Shown: positions 17,500-25,099 of the stretch, in pieces
Position numbering within the stretch: position 1 is the stretch's first letter
How the letters are laid out: each line of letters starts with the position of its first letter
From: a bacterium
GTDB taxonomy: Bacteria; Pseudomonadota; Alphaproteobacteria; Acetobacterales; Acetobacteraceae
NCBI GenBank assembly: GCA_026224825.1
Contig: JAMFRO010000057.1
Coordinates: 90,054 to 154,053, forward strand
Length of the DNA: 64,000 nt
Direction of reading: 5' to 3'
The notes under the pieces: generated by a model
Seen by the model: the letters and a program-made list of their open reading frames with translations, nothing else
The model's database searches: none
What the model was told of the DNA's origin: nothing
Translations under genes and position numbers: made by a program

Positions 17500-17522
17500 G
17501 GTACCAAGGCGTGTGATTTTGA
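17500..17522. repeat. Inverted repeat, right arm
   Basis: GGTACCAAGGCGTGTGATTTTGA is the reverse complement of 16876-16897 apart from one extra base. It lies between the SDR-like gene and the second direct-repeat copy. Confidence 0.75.
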
Positions 17523-17526
17523 CCGC

Positions 17527-17632
17527 TAGAGCGCGATCGGTTGAGGTCCGCTCATCTTGAGCGGCCGAAACCGTGAATCGCCCTCTCAAAAATAGCTGGA
17601 GCAGGATCGCACTTGAAGCAATCACGCTCTAG
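17527..17632. repeat. 106-bp intergenic repeat, copy 2
   Basis: Direct copy of the element at 16744-16850, with differences concentrated near the right end (AGCAATCACGCTCTAG). Its last bases supply the TAG stop of the convergent FAH-family gene. The ends form the inverted pair CTAGAGCGCGAT / ATCACGCTCTAG. Confidence 0.85.
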
Positions 17633-18474
17633 CGAGCAAGCCGCGAGATCGTTACCGGCACGTCCATGCGGCCTATACGCGGGATGTCGATTGTCATGAC
17701 ATCGCCCGCGACAACCGGGCCTACGTCGGCTGTGCCGGACATTATGATGTCGCCGGGGTAGAGGGTCATGGAGGTGGAGGCGTAGGCTACGAGTTGGGCG
17801 GGGCTGCCGGTGAGGTCTGAGAAGTTGCGGGCGCCGCGCAGTTCGTTGTTTATACGGAATGTGAAGCTGAGGGTGGAGGGGTCGGGGATTTCGTCGGCGG
17901 TGACGAGGCAGGGGCCGAGCATGCCGTAGGTGTCGAAAGATTTGCAGAAGGAGAAGAATTCTTTTTCTTCTTTCATGGTCATGTCCAGGGCGCAGGTGTA
18001 GCCGGCGACGTAGTTCAGCGCTTCGGCTTCGGTGACGTTGGTGCAGGTTTTTCCTATGACGATGGCGAGTTCGGGTTCGTGCAACGTGGTGCGGTCGGGC
18101 CAGCGGAGTTGCACGCCGTCGCCTTCACCGGCGGCAGCACTTGTGACTTTGAGGAGGAAGCCTAGCATTCCCAGCGGGGCTTTGTGGATGTTCCAGTTGC
18201 CGACGCCGCAGATGAATTTGCCGGGGTTGGCGACGGGGGAGAGCAGGCTCACATCAGCACGCGCGATGAGGGGGGCGGAGATGGAGAGGGCTTCCAGTTG
18301 CGGGCGTAGTTTTGGGAGGTGGTTGAGAAAATGATCGCCGGGGGGGACGGGCCAGTGCAGCGGGGGCAAGGAGGTGGCGACTGTTGTGACATCGCGGATG
18401 CCGTCCTCCTGCAGCAGGCCGAGGCGGGGTTGTTTTGTGTCGTCGCTTTTGAGCGTGAAGCGGCAGAGGCGCAT
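17629..18474 (-). CDS. Fumarylacetoacetate hydrolase (FAH) family protein
   Basis: 281 aa. The C-terminal FAH domain shows the metal-ligand pattern with EPELAIVIG, CALDMTMKEE and the conserved GDIIMSGTADVGPV. FAH proteins cleave or decarboxylate 2-oxo-4-ene or acylpyruvate compounds in aromatic and ring catabolism. It is third in a minus-strand operon after the thiolase-like and DUF35 genes (12-bp gap), which suggests a late hydrolytic step on a ring-cleavage or beta-diketone product. The stop codon is contributed by an intergenic repeat. Substrate unknown. Confidence 0.85.
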   Translation of the reverse strand: MRLCRFTLKSDDTKQPRLGLLQEDGIRDVTTVATSLPPLHWPVPPGDHFLNHLPKLRPQLEALSISAPLIARADVSLLSPVANPGKFICGVGNWNIHKAPLGMLGFLLKVTSAAAGEGDGVQLRWPDRTTLHEPELAIVIGKTCTNVTEAEALNYVAGYTCALDMTMKEEKEFFSFCKSFDTYGMLGPCLVTADEIPDPSTLSFTFRINNELRGARNFSDLTGSPAQLVAYASTSMTLYPGDIIMSGTADVGPVVAGDVMTIDIPRIGRMDVPVTISRLAR

Positions 18475-18486
18475 GATTTTCTCCCT

Positions 18487-18891
18487 TTATATCGTGAAGA
18501 CTGGGACGTTGGTGTCGCCCGCTTTGGCCCAGTTTTGTTTTACTTTTGCACCTATGACGATGGCATCGAGCGATGTGTCAACGATGGCGGCGATGAGGCG
18601 GATATTGCCGGCTTCGGGGAATTCTATGAGGGCCGGCACGGTGGGTGGCTGGTCTTTGGCGCGGATGATGGTGAAGGAATAGATGAGCCCCTGCCCTGCT
18701 GGTTGCCATTGCGTGTGCTGCGAGCGGCAGGCGGGGCAGAACGGGCCGGGTGGCCAGCGGAAGGTGTGGCAGGCGCCGCATTGGGGGAGTAAAAGCCTGC
18801 CCTCGGCGGTGGCGTCCCAGAAGGGTTTGGTCCAGGCATCCGTGGGGATTTCGAGGGTGCTGAGGTCGCGGCGGGCGCTGATCTCGGTCAT
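18487..18891 (-). CDS. DUF35/OB-fold zinc-ribbon protein (thiolase partner)
   Basis: 134 aa. The N-terminal rubredoxin-like zinc ribbon has C38-xx-C41 and C52-xx-C55 in QCGACHTFRWPPGPFCPAC. An OB-fold follows (GLIYSFTIIRAKDQPPTVPALIEF). DUF35 proteins bind thiolase-like enzymes and supply an acyl-CoA binding module; in steroid side-chain degradation they form complexes with the Ltp2 aldolase. The start overlaps the stop of the upstream thiolase-like gene by 4 bp, consistent with an obligate complex. Confidence 0.87.
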   Translation of the reverse strand: MTEISARRDLSTLEIPTDAWTKPFWDATAEGRLLLPQCGACHTFRWPPGPFCPACRSQHTQWQPAGQGLIYSFTIIRAKDQPPTVPALIEFPEAGNIRLIAAIVDTSLDAIVIGAKVKQNWAKAGDTNVPVFTI

Positions 18892-20051
18892 GCCGCACTC
18901 CTGAGGATGGCGCCGCTGAGGGGGATGGGGGCTGGGCCGCCGCTGACCAAAGCGTATTTTGCATTGGGTATCTGGTTTATGGCGGTGCCGCGGAGTTGCT
19001 CCACGGCTTCGCGGATATGGGTCATGCCTATGACATAGGCCTCTGAGAGATGGCCGCCGTGCGGGTTTACCGGGATGCTGCCACCCAAGCGGATGGCGCC
19101 TGATTCCACGAAGGGACCGCCTTCGCCGCGCGGACAAAAACCGTAGTCTTCAAGTTGCATGAGGACCAATGGAGAAAAATGGTCGTAGAGCAAAGCTACG
19201 TCTATGTCCTGCGGGGTGATGCCGGCTTGCGCATAAAGGCGGCGGGCGGTGTGGGCGCTGCCGGTGGAGGCGAAATCCTCGTCCGGCATATTGAGCCAGA
19301 AGAAGGCGCGGCCCCAGTTGCGCGCGCCACCATGGGCGGAGGCGGCGATGTGCACGGGTTTTTGGCGGAGGTCGCGGGCACGTTCGGCGCTGGTGACGAT
19401 GAAGGCCAGAGCGCCATCGGTTTCCAGACAGAAATCCAGCCGGCAGAGCGGGTCCGACAGCATGGGGGCTGCCAGGTACTCGTCCATGCTGAGGGGTTTG
19501 CGGCGGATGGCTGTAGGGCGTGTGCTTGCGGCCTGGCGGGAGGCGATGACGATCTCGCCGAAGGCCTCGCGGCGCGTGCCGTAGAGATGCATGTGACGGC
19601 GGGTGAGCAGCGCCATGGTCTGGCCGGGGCCTTGGAGCCCGGCGGCGCTGGCCCACACATTGTCCGGCGTGGCGGCCATGTTGGCGAAGGTGACGCCGTA
19701 GCGGTTGGTGGATTGCTGGCAGGCGCCGAGGCACAGCACGGTGTGCGCACGGCCGGTTTGGATGGCCAGCGCCGCGAGGTCCAGCACACCGGCGGAGCCG
19801 CCACCCTGGGCGGCGATGAGGGCGGCGAAGTTGAGTTCGGGCAGCCCGAGCATTTCCGTGAGCTGGCCGGGCTCGATGACACCTGAGGCGTAGCCGGCGA
19901 TGCCGTCTATGGCGGTGATGGGGAGACCGGCGTCATCGGCGGCGGCGATGACGGCTTTGCCGATGAGCTCGTGTTTGGTTTGGGGGAGGGATTCGCCGCG
20001 AAAATAGTACGGGGTGGCGCCGATGCCGACGATGGCGGGTTCTTGGTTCAT
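18888..20051 (-). CDS. Thiolase-like acyl-CoA enzyme (SCP-x/Ltp2-type)
   Basis: 387 aa of the nondecarboxylating thiolase superfamily. The start PAIVGIGATPYYFRG, the mid-region AAQGGGSAGVLDLAALAIQTG and the C-terminal GGSIPVNPHGGHLSEAYVIGM (HGG with His) fit the SCP-2-thiolase/lipid-transfer group. The nucleophilic Cys of true thiolases, usually near residue 85-95, is not evident (GGGSAGV there), as in the retro-aldolase Ltp2. It is followed by a DUF35 partner with overlapping codons and preceded by an AGCAAGCGCTTGGT operator. Carbon-carbon cleavage of a beta-hydroxyacyl-CoA is the likeliest role (inference). Confidence 0.82.
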   Translation of the reverse strand: MNQEPAIVGIGATPYYFRGESLPQTKHELIGKAVIAAADDAGLPITAIDGIAGYASGVIEPGQLTEMLGLPELNFAALIAAQGGGSAGVLDLAALAIQTGRAHTVLCLGACQQSTNRYGVTFANMAATPDNVWASAAGLQGPGQTMALLTRRHMHLYGTRREAFGEIVIASRQAASTRPTAIRRKPLSMDEYLAAPMLSDPLCRLDFCLETDGALAFIVTSAERARDLRQKPVHIAASAHGGARNWGRAFFWLNMPDEDFASTGSAHTARRLYAQAGITPQDIDVALLYDHFSPLVLMQLEDYGFCPRGEGGPFVESGAIRLGGSIPVNPHGGHLSEAYVIGMTHIREAVEQLRGTAINQIPNAKYALVSGGPAPIPLSGAILRSAA

Positions 20052-20101
20052 TTGCTCCTCCCCCTTTCTTGGGGATGAGGGTACATCACGCGGGTTTTTG
20101 T

Positions 20102-20115
20102 AGCAAGCGCTTGGT
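20102..20115. promoter_or_regulatory. Operator AGCAAGCGCTTGGT upstream of the thiolase-DUF35-FAH operon
   Basis: Matches AnCAAGnnCTTGnT, the same pattern as 15849-15862. It lies 51 bp upstream of the thiolase-like gene start, just past the stop of the upstream alcohol dehydrogenase gene. Confidence 0.7.
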
Positions 20116-20119
20116 TTAT

Positions 20120-21136
20120 CTATTCCACTTTGAGGACGACGCGGAAACGGGCTTTGCCGCTCATCATGTGGTCATAGGCGGCTTGGGCTTGATCAAGCGG
20201 GAAAATCTCGTTCATCGAGGTGATGTTGTTTAGCTCGCTGAAATTGAGCGTGTCTTCGGAATCCGCCGCGGTGCCGGAGTACCAGCCGCGCACGGCGGCG
20301 GATTTCATCAGCAGGTCCAAAGAGTTGATGGTGATGGGGCCGACGGCGCCGATGACCATCATGACGCCGTTGGGGCCGAGGCCGCCGATGATGGCTTCCA
20401 TGGCCTGGGGGTTGGTGACGGTGGCGATGATGGCTTTGGCACCACCTTTGGCGAGCAAAGCGGCGGCGGGATCTTCGGCGGCGCTGTCGATGTAGTCATG
20501 CGCGCCGAGGGAGCGGGCGAGCGCTTCTTTGCCGCGCCCACGGTTGACGGCGATGGTGCGGAAACCCTGGTGGGCGGCGAATTGGATGGCCAGGTGGCCG
20601 AGGCCGCCGATGCCGTGGATGGCGACGAGATCGCCGGGCCTGGCACCGCTGTTGCGCAGCGCGTTGAAAGTGGTGATGCCGGCGCAGAGCAGCGGGGCGG
20701 CTTCCACTGAATCCAATGTGTCCGGCACGCGGGCCAGAGCGGAGCTGAGGGCCAGCATGTGGGTGGCGTAACCGCCGTCGCGGGAAACGCCGGTGGCGCC
20801 GTGCACGTTCTCGCAGGCGAAGGCCATGTTGCGGCGGCAGTTGCCGCAATAGCCGCAATTGCCGCCATGCCAGCCCACGCCGACACGCTGGCCCGGTTCC
20901 CAGCCCTGAACGTCCGGGCCGAGGGCGTCGATGATGCCGATGACCTCATGGCCGGGGATGCGCGGGTAGGCAATGTTGGGGAACAGGCCTTGCACGGTTA
21001 CGGAATCACTATGGCAGACGCCGCAGGCCTGGACGCGGATACGGACCTCATGCGGGCCGGGGGCGGGCAGATCTCGCTCCTCCAGACGGAAGGGGGCGTT
21101 GACTTCGGGAACTACCATTGCGCGCATTTTGGACAT
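20120..21136 (-). CDS. Zinc-dependent alcohol dehydrogenase (AdhP-like MDR)
   Basis: 338 aa. Catalytic zinc ligands are in CGVCHSDS and PGHEVIG. The structural zinc loop has four cysteines in GNCGYCGNCRRNMAFACENV. The Rossmann motif is HGIGGLGHLAIQFA. It belongs to the medium-chain dehydrogenases oxidising primary alcohols with NAD(P). It is in the same direction as the thiolase operon but separated by the operator, so may be transcribed separately from a promoter shared with the divergent GST gene. Confidence 0.9.
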   Translation of the reverse strand: MSKMRAMVVPEVNAPFRLEERDLPAPGPHEVRIRVQACGVCHSDSVTVQGLFPNIAYPRIPGHEVIGIIDALGPDVQGWEPGQRVGVGWHGGNCGYCGNCRRNMAFACENVHGATGVSRDGGYATHMLALSSALARVPDTLDSVEAAPLLCAGITTFNALRNSGARPGDLVAIHGIGGLGHLAIQFAAHQGFRTIAVNRGRGKEALARSLGAHDYIDSAAEDPAAALLAKGGAKAIIATVTNPQAMEAIIGGLGPNGVMMVIGAVGPITINSLDLLMKSAAVRGWYSGTAADSEDTLNFSELNNITSMNEIFPLDQAQAAYDHMMSGKARFRVVLKVE

Positions 21137-21191
21137 GCCGGCCTCCGTTGCGGGGTTTCTGCTCCGGGGTATCTTGGGATTAAACTTCGAT

Positions 21192-21222
21192 AATCAATGT
21201 GCATGCGAAAACGCCATTGATT
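21192..21222. promoter_or_regulatory. Inverted repeat between divergent ADH and GST genes
   Basis: AATCAATG (21192-21199) and CATTGATT (21215-21222) form a perfect 8-bp inverted repeat with a 15-nt spacer. A TTGACA -35-like hexamer overlaps the right arm for rightward transcription. A plausible regulator site. Confidence 0.5.
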
Positions 21223-21266
21223 GACATGGTGGCGCGCGGGGTTAGCGTGGTGGAAAATCAGGAGAA

Positions 21267-21905
21267 ATGCCCATGATTAAGATCCACCATCTGCTCGTTT
21301 CGCAATCGGAGCGGGTGATCTGGCTGATGGAGGAGTTGGGGCTGCCTTACGAGCTGCAATCCTATCCGCGCCAGCCGAATTATATGGCGGCACCGGAATT
21401 TCTGGCGCTGAATCCGGTGGGCCAGGCGCCGGTGATTGAGGATGGGGATGTGGTGCTGGCGGAATCGCTGGCGATTGTGACGTATATTCTGGAGCTATAT
21501 GGCCAGGGGCGCTTGCGTATTGCACCCGGTGAGAAGGGTTATGCGGATTATGTGTATTGGATGGCCTATTCGATTGGCGGGCTGGCGCCGCAGGCGATGC
21601 AATATATGACGGCGTTGCGCATGGGCACCGAGAGCGGGCCGTTTGCCGATATGGCGCGGGAGCGGCGGGGCCGGCATCTGGGCATGATTGATAAAAGGCT
21701 GGCGGGGAATGAGTGGCTGGCGGGTGACAAATTCACGGGCGCGGAGATCATGTGCCATTTTCCCTTTGGCGCCACCATGCGCAAATTTGGGGCGATGGAT
21801 ATTTCGGACTACCCGAACATCCAGCGCTGGCTGCAGCGGATAAATGAGCGGCCGACTTTTCAGCGGGCGATGAAGATTGCGGGGAATGAGGGGCCGGCTG
21901 GATAA
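21267..21905 (+). CDS. Glutathione S-transferase family protein
   Basis: 212 aa. The N-terminal thioredoxin-like domain (residues 1-80) has SQSERVIWLMEELGLPYE and the glutathione-binding NPVGQAPVIEDGDVVLAESLAI, with cis-Pro and ES. An all-helical C-terminal domain follows. The Ser after LLV is the probable activating residue. It conjugates or isomerises small electrophiles. ATG at 21267 or 21273 is possible; GGAGAAATGCCC precedes the first. Divergent from the ADH gene, 73 bp before a TauD-like gene. Confidence 0.88.
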   Translation: MPMIKIHHLLVSQSERVIWLMEELGLPYELQSYPRQPNYMAAPEFLALNPVGQAPVIEDGDVVLAESLAIVTYILELYGQGRLRIAPGEKGYADYVYWMAYSIGGLAPQAMQYMTALRMGTESGPFADMARERRGRHLGMIDKRLAGNEWLAGDKFTGAEIMCHFPFGATMRKFGAMDISDYPNIQRWLQRINERPTFQRAMKIAGNEGPAG

Positions 21906-21978
21906 TTCCATGCACTTGAGGAAGATTTCGCGGATGCTATGATGATGTTCAGGCCGGGGTAACTGGCCATGGAGGAAC

Positions 21979-22806
21979 ATGATGGATAGCACGTTGGAAT
22001 ACCGCAAGATCAAACCGCTGATCGGGACCGAGATTTTGGCCGATAAGGCGGGGCTGCTGAGCGGCGTGCATGCCGGGGAAATACGGCGGCTGCTGGAGGA
22101 GACCGGCGTGCTGGTGTTTCCGAAAATCGATTTTACGGATGCGGAGCAGATCGCTTTTACCACCACGCTGGGCAAGTTTGCGAAAGAGCTGAAGGGCGAG
22201 GAAATTTATAAGGTCTCGTTGGATAAGGGGCAGAATGCCACTGCGGAATATCTGAAGGGGGCGTTTTTCTGGCATATCGATGGGACGATGTCGCCGATGC
22301 CGATTCTGGCCTCGCTGCTGGCCAGCAAGGTGCGCGCACCTGAGGGTGGGGATACGGATTTCTGCAATACCTATGCGGCTTATGATGCGCTCTCCGATGA
22401 CGATAAGACGCTGCTCGCGGGCAAACGGGCGGTACATACCTTGGCGTCGTCGCAGCTTGAGGTGGACCCGCAGCCGAGCCTGGCGAAATACCGGGAATGG
22501 CGCGCTTACGGCAAGAATGAACTGCCGCTGGTGTGGACGCATCGCTCCGGGCGCAGATCGCTGGTGATCGGCAATACGGCGCATCATGTGGTGGGGATGG
22601 ACCCGCTGGAGAGCGAGGAATTGCTGATACGTTTGCGCGACCACGCGACGCAGCCGGAATTTTACTACCGGCACGTGTGGGCGGATGGCGATGCGGTGAT
22701 GTGGGATAATACCGGGACGATGCATCGGGCTACGCCTTATGCGCTGGATTGCGGGCGGATGCTGCATAGGACCAAGCTGGAGGGCGAGGAACCGTTTGCG
22801 GCGTGA
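21979..22806 (+). CDS. TauD/TfdA-like Fe(II)/2-oxoglutarate dioxygenase
   Basis: 275 aa. The HxD motif is in FFWHIDGT, the distal His in TMHRATPY, and Arg in DCGRMLHRTK. It belongs to the same subfamily as the dioxygenase in the selenoprotein operon (shared NTYAAY, PLVWT, GM context) but lacks its 7-residue central insert. A second ATG follows at 21982; GGAGGAAC precedes them. It sits between a GST gene and a DUF1330 gene on the same strand. Substrate unknown. Confidence 0.83.
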   Translation: MMDSTLEYRKIKPLIGTEILADKAGLLSGVHAGEIRRLLEETGVLVFPKIDFTDAEQIAFTTTLGKFAKELKGEEIYKVSLDKGQNATAEYLKGAFFWHIDGTMSPMPILASLLASKVRAPEGGDTDFCNTYAAYDALSDDDKTLLAGKRAVHTLASSQLEVDPQPSLAKYREWRAYGKNELPLVWTHRSGRRSLVIGNTAHHVVGMDPLESEELLIRLRDHATQPEFYYRHVWADGDAVMWDNTGTMHRATPYALDCGRMLHRTKLEGEEPFAA

Positions 22807-22833
22807 AAAACTTCTGATTTTGGAGATAGGTTG

Positions 22834-23136
22834 ATGACTGCTTATATGATTGCGACGCGGCTGGGGGCGGTGCGTGATGCCGCATCTCTGGCTGAATACA
22901 GCCGGTTGAACCGGGAAAATGCCGCGGTTTTTCGGGCGCAGTATAATGTGACGCCGCTGGTGGTCTATGGTGCGCTGGAAGCGGCCGAGGGGCCGGCGCC
23001 GGATGGGATTATAATATTGCAATTCCCCAGCATGGCGGATGCCAGAGCCTGGTATGACAGCCCCGGCTATCAGCAGGCTTTGCCGTACCGGCAGAAGGCC
23101 GCTGATTATAATGTGGTGTTCGTCGAGGGGCTGTAG
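22834..23136 (+). CDS. DUF1330 domain protein
   Basis: 100-aa ferredoxin-like alpha/beta-barrel dimer protein. Typical DUF1330 features are a short N-terminal strand (AYMIATRL), PLVVYGALEAAEG, and IILQFPSMADARAWYDSPGYQQALPYRQKAA. Function is unestablished; members often accompany degradative operons. ATG at 22834 is preferred over the TTG 3 bp upstream, with GGAGATAGG ahead. It lies 27 bp after the dioxygenase gene, so probably one transcript. Confidence 0.85.
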   Translation: MTAYMIATRLGAVRDAASLAEYSRLNRENAAVFRAQYNVTPLVVYGALEAAEGPAPDGIIILQFPSMADARAWYDSPGYQQALPYRQKAADYNVVFVEGL

Positions 23137-23173
23137 GGCCATTTCGCGATCACACGAACCATGAACAGCCTAT

Positions 23174-23218
23174 AATTTGCCTGTATTTGATTATATTTTA
23201 ATCCAATACAGGTAAATT
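23174..23218. promoter_or_regulatory. Long AT-rich inverted repeat (candidate activator site) upstream of tmoP
   Basis: The arms AATTTGCCTGTATTTGATTA and TAATCCAATACAGGTAAATT are inverted with two mismatches around a TATTT centre. It lies about 58-100 bp upstream of the candidate sigma-54 promoter, a suitable place for an enhancer-binding protein. Confidence 0.65.
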
Positions 23219-23275
23219 AACGACCACCACCCTCGTCGTCCGTGAGTCTTTGCCTCAATTTTGATGTTTATTAAG

Positions 23276-23291
23276 TGGCATTATTTTTGCT
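23276..23291 (+). promoter_or_regulatory. Candidate sigma-54 promoter for the tmoP permease
   Basis: TGGCATTATTTTTGCT matches TGGCAC-N5-TTGCW with one mismatch. The invariant GG (-24) and GC (-12) are separated by exactly 10 nt. Transcription would start about 23302, leaving a 60-nt leader before tmoP. Confidence 0.65.
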
Positions 23292-23322
23292 TGACGGTTA
23301 AATCATGAGTCCAAACCGTCAA
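23291..23322. promoter_or_regulatory. Inverted repeat at the tmoP transcription start region
   Basis: TTGACGGTT and AACCGTCAA form a perfect 9-bp inverted repeat with a 14-nt spacer, overlapping the -12 edge and start site of the sigma-54 promoter. It could be a repressor operator or a leader hairpin. Confidence 0.5.
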
Positions 23323-23360
23323 AGCGTGCCCTTTTTCATCATCGGATCTGAGGAGTTGTT

Positions 23361-24977
23361 ATGAGCGACGTGATATTGCCCATAGGTGGATCGACAACGG
23401 AATCGGGCTCGCTGAAGCGCGCCATCGACTGGAAGGGCGCGTTCTGGGTGGCGAGCGGCGTGCCGGCGCTGGTGCTGTTCTCCATCGGCGGGATTTCCGG
23501 CATGGTCGGGAATCTGGCGTTTCTCATCTGGACCGCTTCGATTTTCATGGGGTTTGTGCAGTCATTTACCTATGCTGAGATTGCCGGGCTGTTTCCGAAT
23601 AAGTCAGGTGGGGCCTCGGTTTATGGTGCGGCCGCCTGGGTGCGGTATAGCAAATTCATCGCGCCCCTTTCGGTATGGTGCAACTGGCTGGCGTGGACGC
23701 CGGTGCTCTCGCTGGGCTGCTCGATTGCCGCTTCGTATATTCTCAATGCCATCGGCTCCACAAAGCTGACCAACTGGACGCTGTTTGCGCATACGCTGGG
23801 GCCGGTGAGTTTTTCCCTTGGCTCCACCTTTTTCATTGGTGCAATCATCATGCTGGTGGTGTTCTCCATTCAGCATCGCGGCATTCTCGGTACCGCCAGC
23901 GTGCAGAAATATGTAGGGCTGCTGGTCATCATTCCGATGGCGATCGTCGGCGTGATCCCGCTGTTCAACGGGCATGTGCATTTTGCCACGGCGTTTGCAC
24001 CGCTCGTGCCGCTGGCCAGCGCTGGCGCGCCGGGGCTGGGGAGTTGGAATATTCCTGGCTGGACGATGGTGCTGGGGGCGATGTTTATCGCCGCCTGGTC
24101 GTCCTATGGGTTTGAAACAGCCGTGTGTTATACGTCGGAATTCCGCAATCCAGGGACTGATACGTTCAAGGCGATTTTCTACTCCGGCCTGCTGTGCATC
24201 GCACTGTATGTTCTGGTGCCGTTTACATTCCAGGGCGCGCTGGGGCTGACCGGTATGCTGGATCCTTCAATTGCCGCCGGCTCGGGCGTTGCCAAGGCGA
24301 TGGCCGATATGGTGGGTGGGAATAATACCATCAACGCCATTATGCAGATGTTGATGATCCTGGCGCTGATTCTCTCGATCATGACCGCCATGGCTGGATC
24401 TTCGCGCACTTTGTATCAGGGCTCGGTGGATGGCTGGTTGCCGAAGTATCTGACCTTTGTGAACGACCATGGCGCGCCGACGCGGGCGATGTGGACGGAT
24501 CTCGTGTTCAATCTTTTTCTCCTTGCTGTAGCCTCGGCCGATGCAACGAGCTTCTTCTTTATTCTCGCAATTTCCAATGTCGGTTATATTATCTTCAACT
24601 TTCTTAACCTGAACGCCGGCTGGATCCACCGGATAGACTCAGGCTCGACCAACCGCCCCTATAAAGCGCCAACCTGGCTGCTGGGGCTGGGGGCCGTGTT
24701 CGCTTTCGTCAATGCCACCTTCATGGGGGCGGGAGCAAAGACGTGGAACCCGTTGGCACTATGGGCCGGGCTGATTGTTGCGGCGCTGATTTTGCCGGTG
24801 TTCTGCTACCGCCATTATTATCAGGACAAGGGCAAATTCCCTGAACAGATGTTGGAAGATCTGCATGTGGGCGGCTCTGGCGATACCACAACGAAACGCG
24901 CGGGGGTGTTGCCTTATCTTACGCTCGCTGGCGGTGTGGTTGTGGTGCTGCTGTCGAACTGGTTCTTCCATCTGTGA
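23361..24977 (+). CDS. tmoP: APC-superfamily permease, TmoP-like (probable TMA/TMAO transporter)
   Basis: 538 aa, amino acid/polyamine/organocation transporter with about twelve hydrophobic segments. The first begins near residue 28 (FWVASGVPALVLFSIGGISGMVGN), with the conserved TYAEIAGLFPNKSGGASVYGA, and another conserved stretch is AAWSSYGFETAVCYTSEFRNP. In Methylocella a permease of this group (TmoP) neighbours tdm and tmm. The ATG follows AGGAG by 5 nt. It is expressed from a candidate sigma-54 promoter and ends in an intrinsic terminator, so it is separate from tdm. The substrate assignment is by context. Confidence 0.75.
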   Translation: MSDVILPIGGSTTESGSLKRAIDWKGAFWVASGVPALVLFSIGGISGMVGNLAFLIWTASIFMGFVQSFTYAEIAGLFPNKSGGASVYGAAAWVRYSKFIAPLSVWCNWLAWTPVLSLGCSIAASYILNAIGSTKLTNWTLFAHTLGPVSFSLGSTFFIGAIIMLVVFSIQHRGILGTASVQKYVGLLVIIPMAIVGVIPLFNGHVHFATAFAPLVPLASAGAPGLGSWNIPGWTMVLGAMFIAAWSSYGFETAVCYTSEFRNPGTDTFKAIFYSGLLCIALYVLVPFTFQGALGLTGMLDPSIAAGSGVAKAMADMVGGNNTINAIMQMLMILALILSIMTAMAGSSRTLYQGSVDGWLPKYLTFVNDHGAPTRAMWTDLVFNLFLLAVASADATSFFFILAISNVGYIIFNFLNLNAGWIHRIDSGSTNRPYKAPTWLLGLGAVFAFVNATFMGAGAKTWNPLALWAGLIVAALILPVFCYRHYYQDKGKFPEQMLEDLHVGGSGDTTTKRAGVLPYLTLAGGVVVVLLSNWFFHL

Positions 24978-25001
24978 CGCTGGGGGGATGAGATGATTTT
25001 G

Positions 25002-25034
25002 AGGAAGCCGGGATGATCTCCCGGCTTCCTTTTT
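25002..25034 (+). terminator. Intrinsic terminator after tmoP
   Basis: AGGAAGCCGGGA-TGATC-TCCCGGCTTCCT is a perfect 12-bp stem with 5-nt loop followed by T5, 25 bp after the tmoP stop. Confidence 0.9.
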
Positions 25035-25045
25035 GGGCGGCAGGT

Positions 25046-25073
25046 TTGACAGAGAAGGGTTCCTATGTATAAC
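25046..25073 (+). promoter_or_regulatory. Sigma-70-type promoter for tdm
   Basis: TTGACA (25046-25051), a 16-nt spacer and TATAAC (25068-25073), immediately after the tmoP terminator. A start site near 25080 would exclude the ATG at 25076 and favours translation from 25094-25109. Confidence 0.65.
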
Positions 25074-25099
25074 TTATGTTTATCAATAGGAACATGTTG

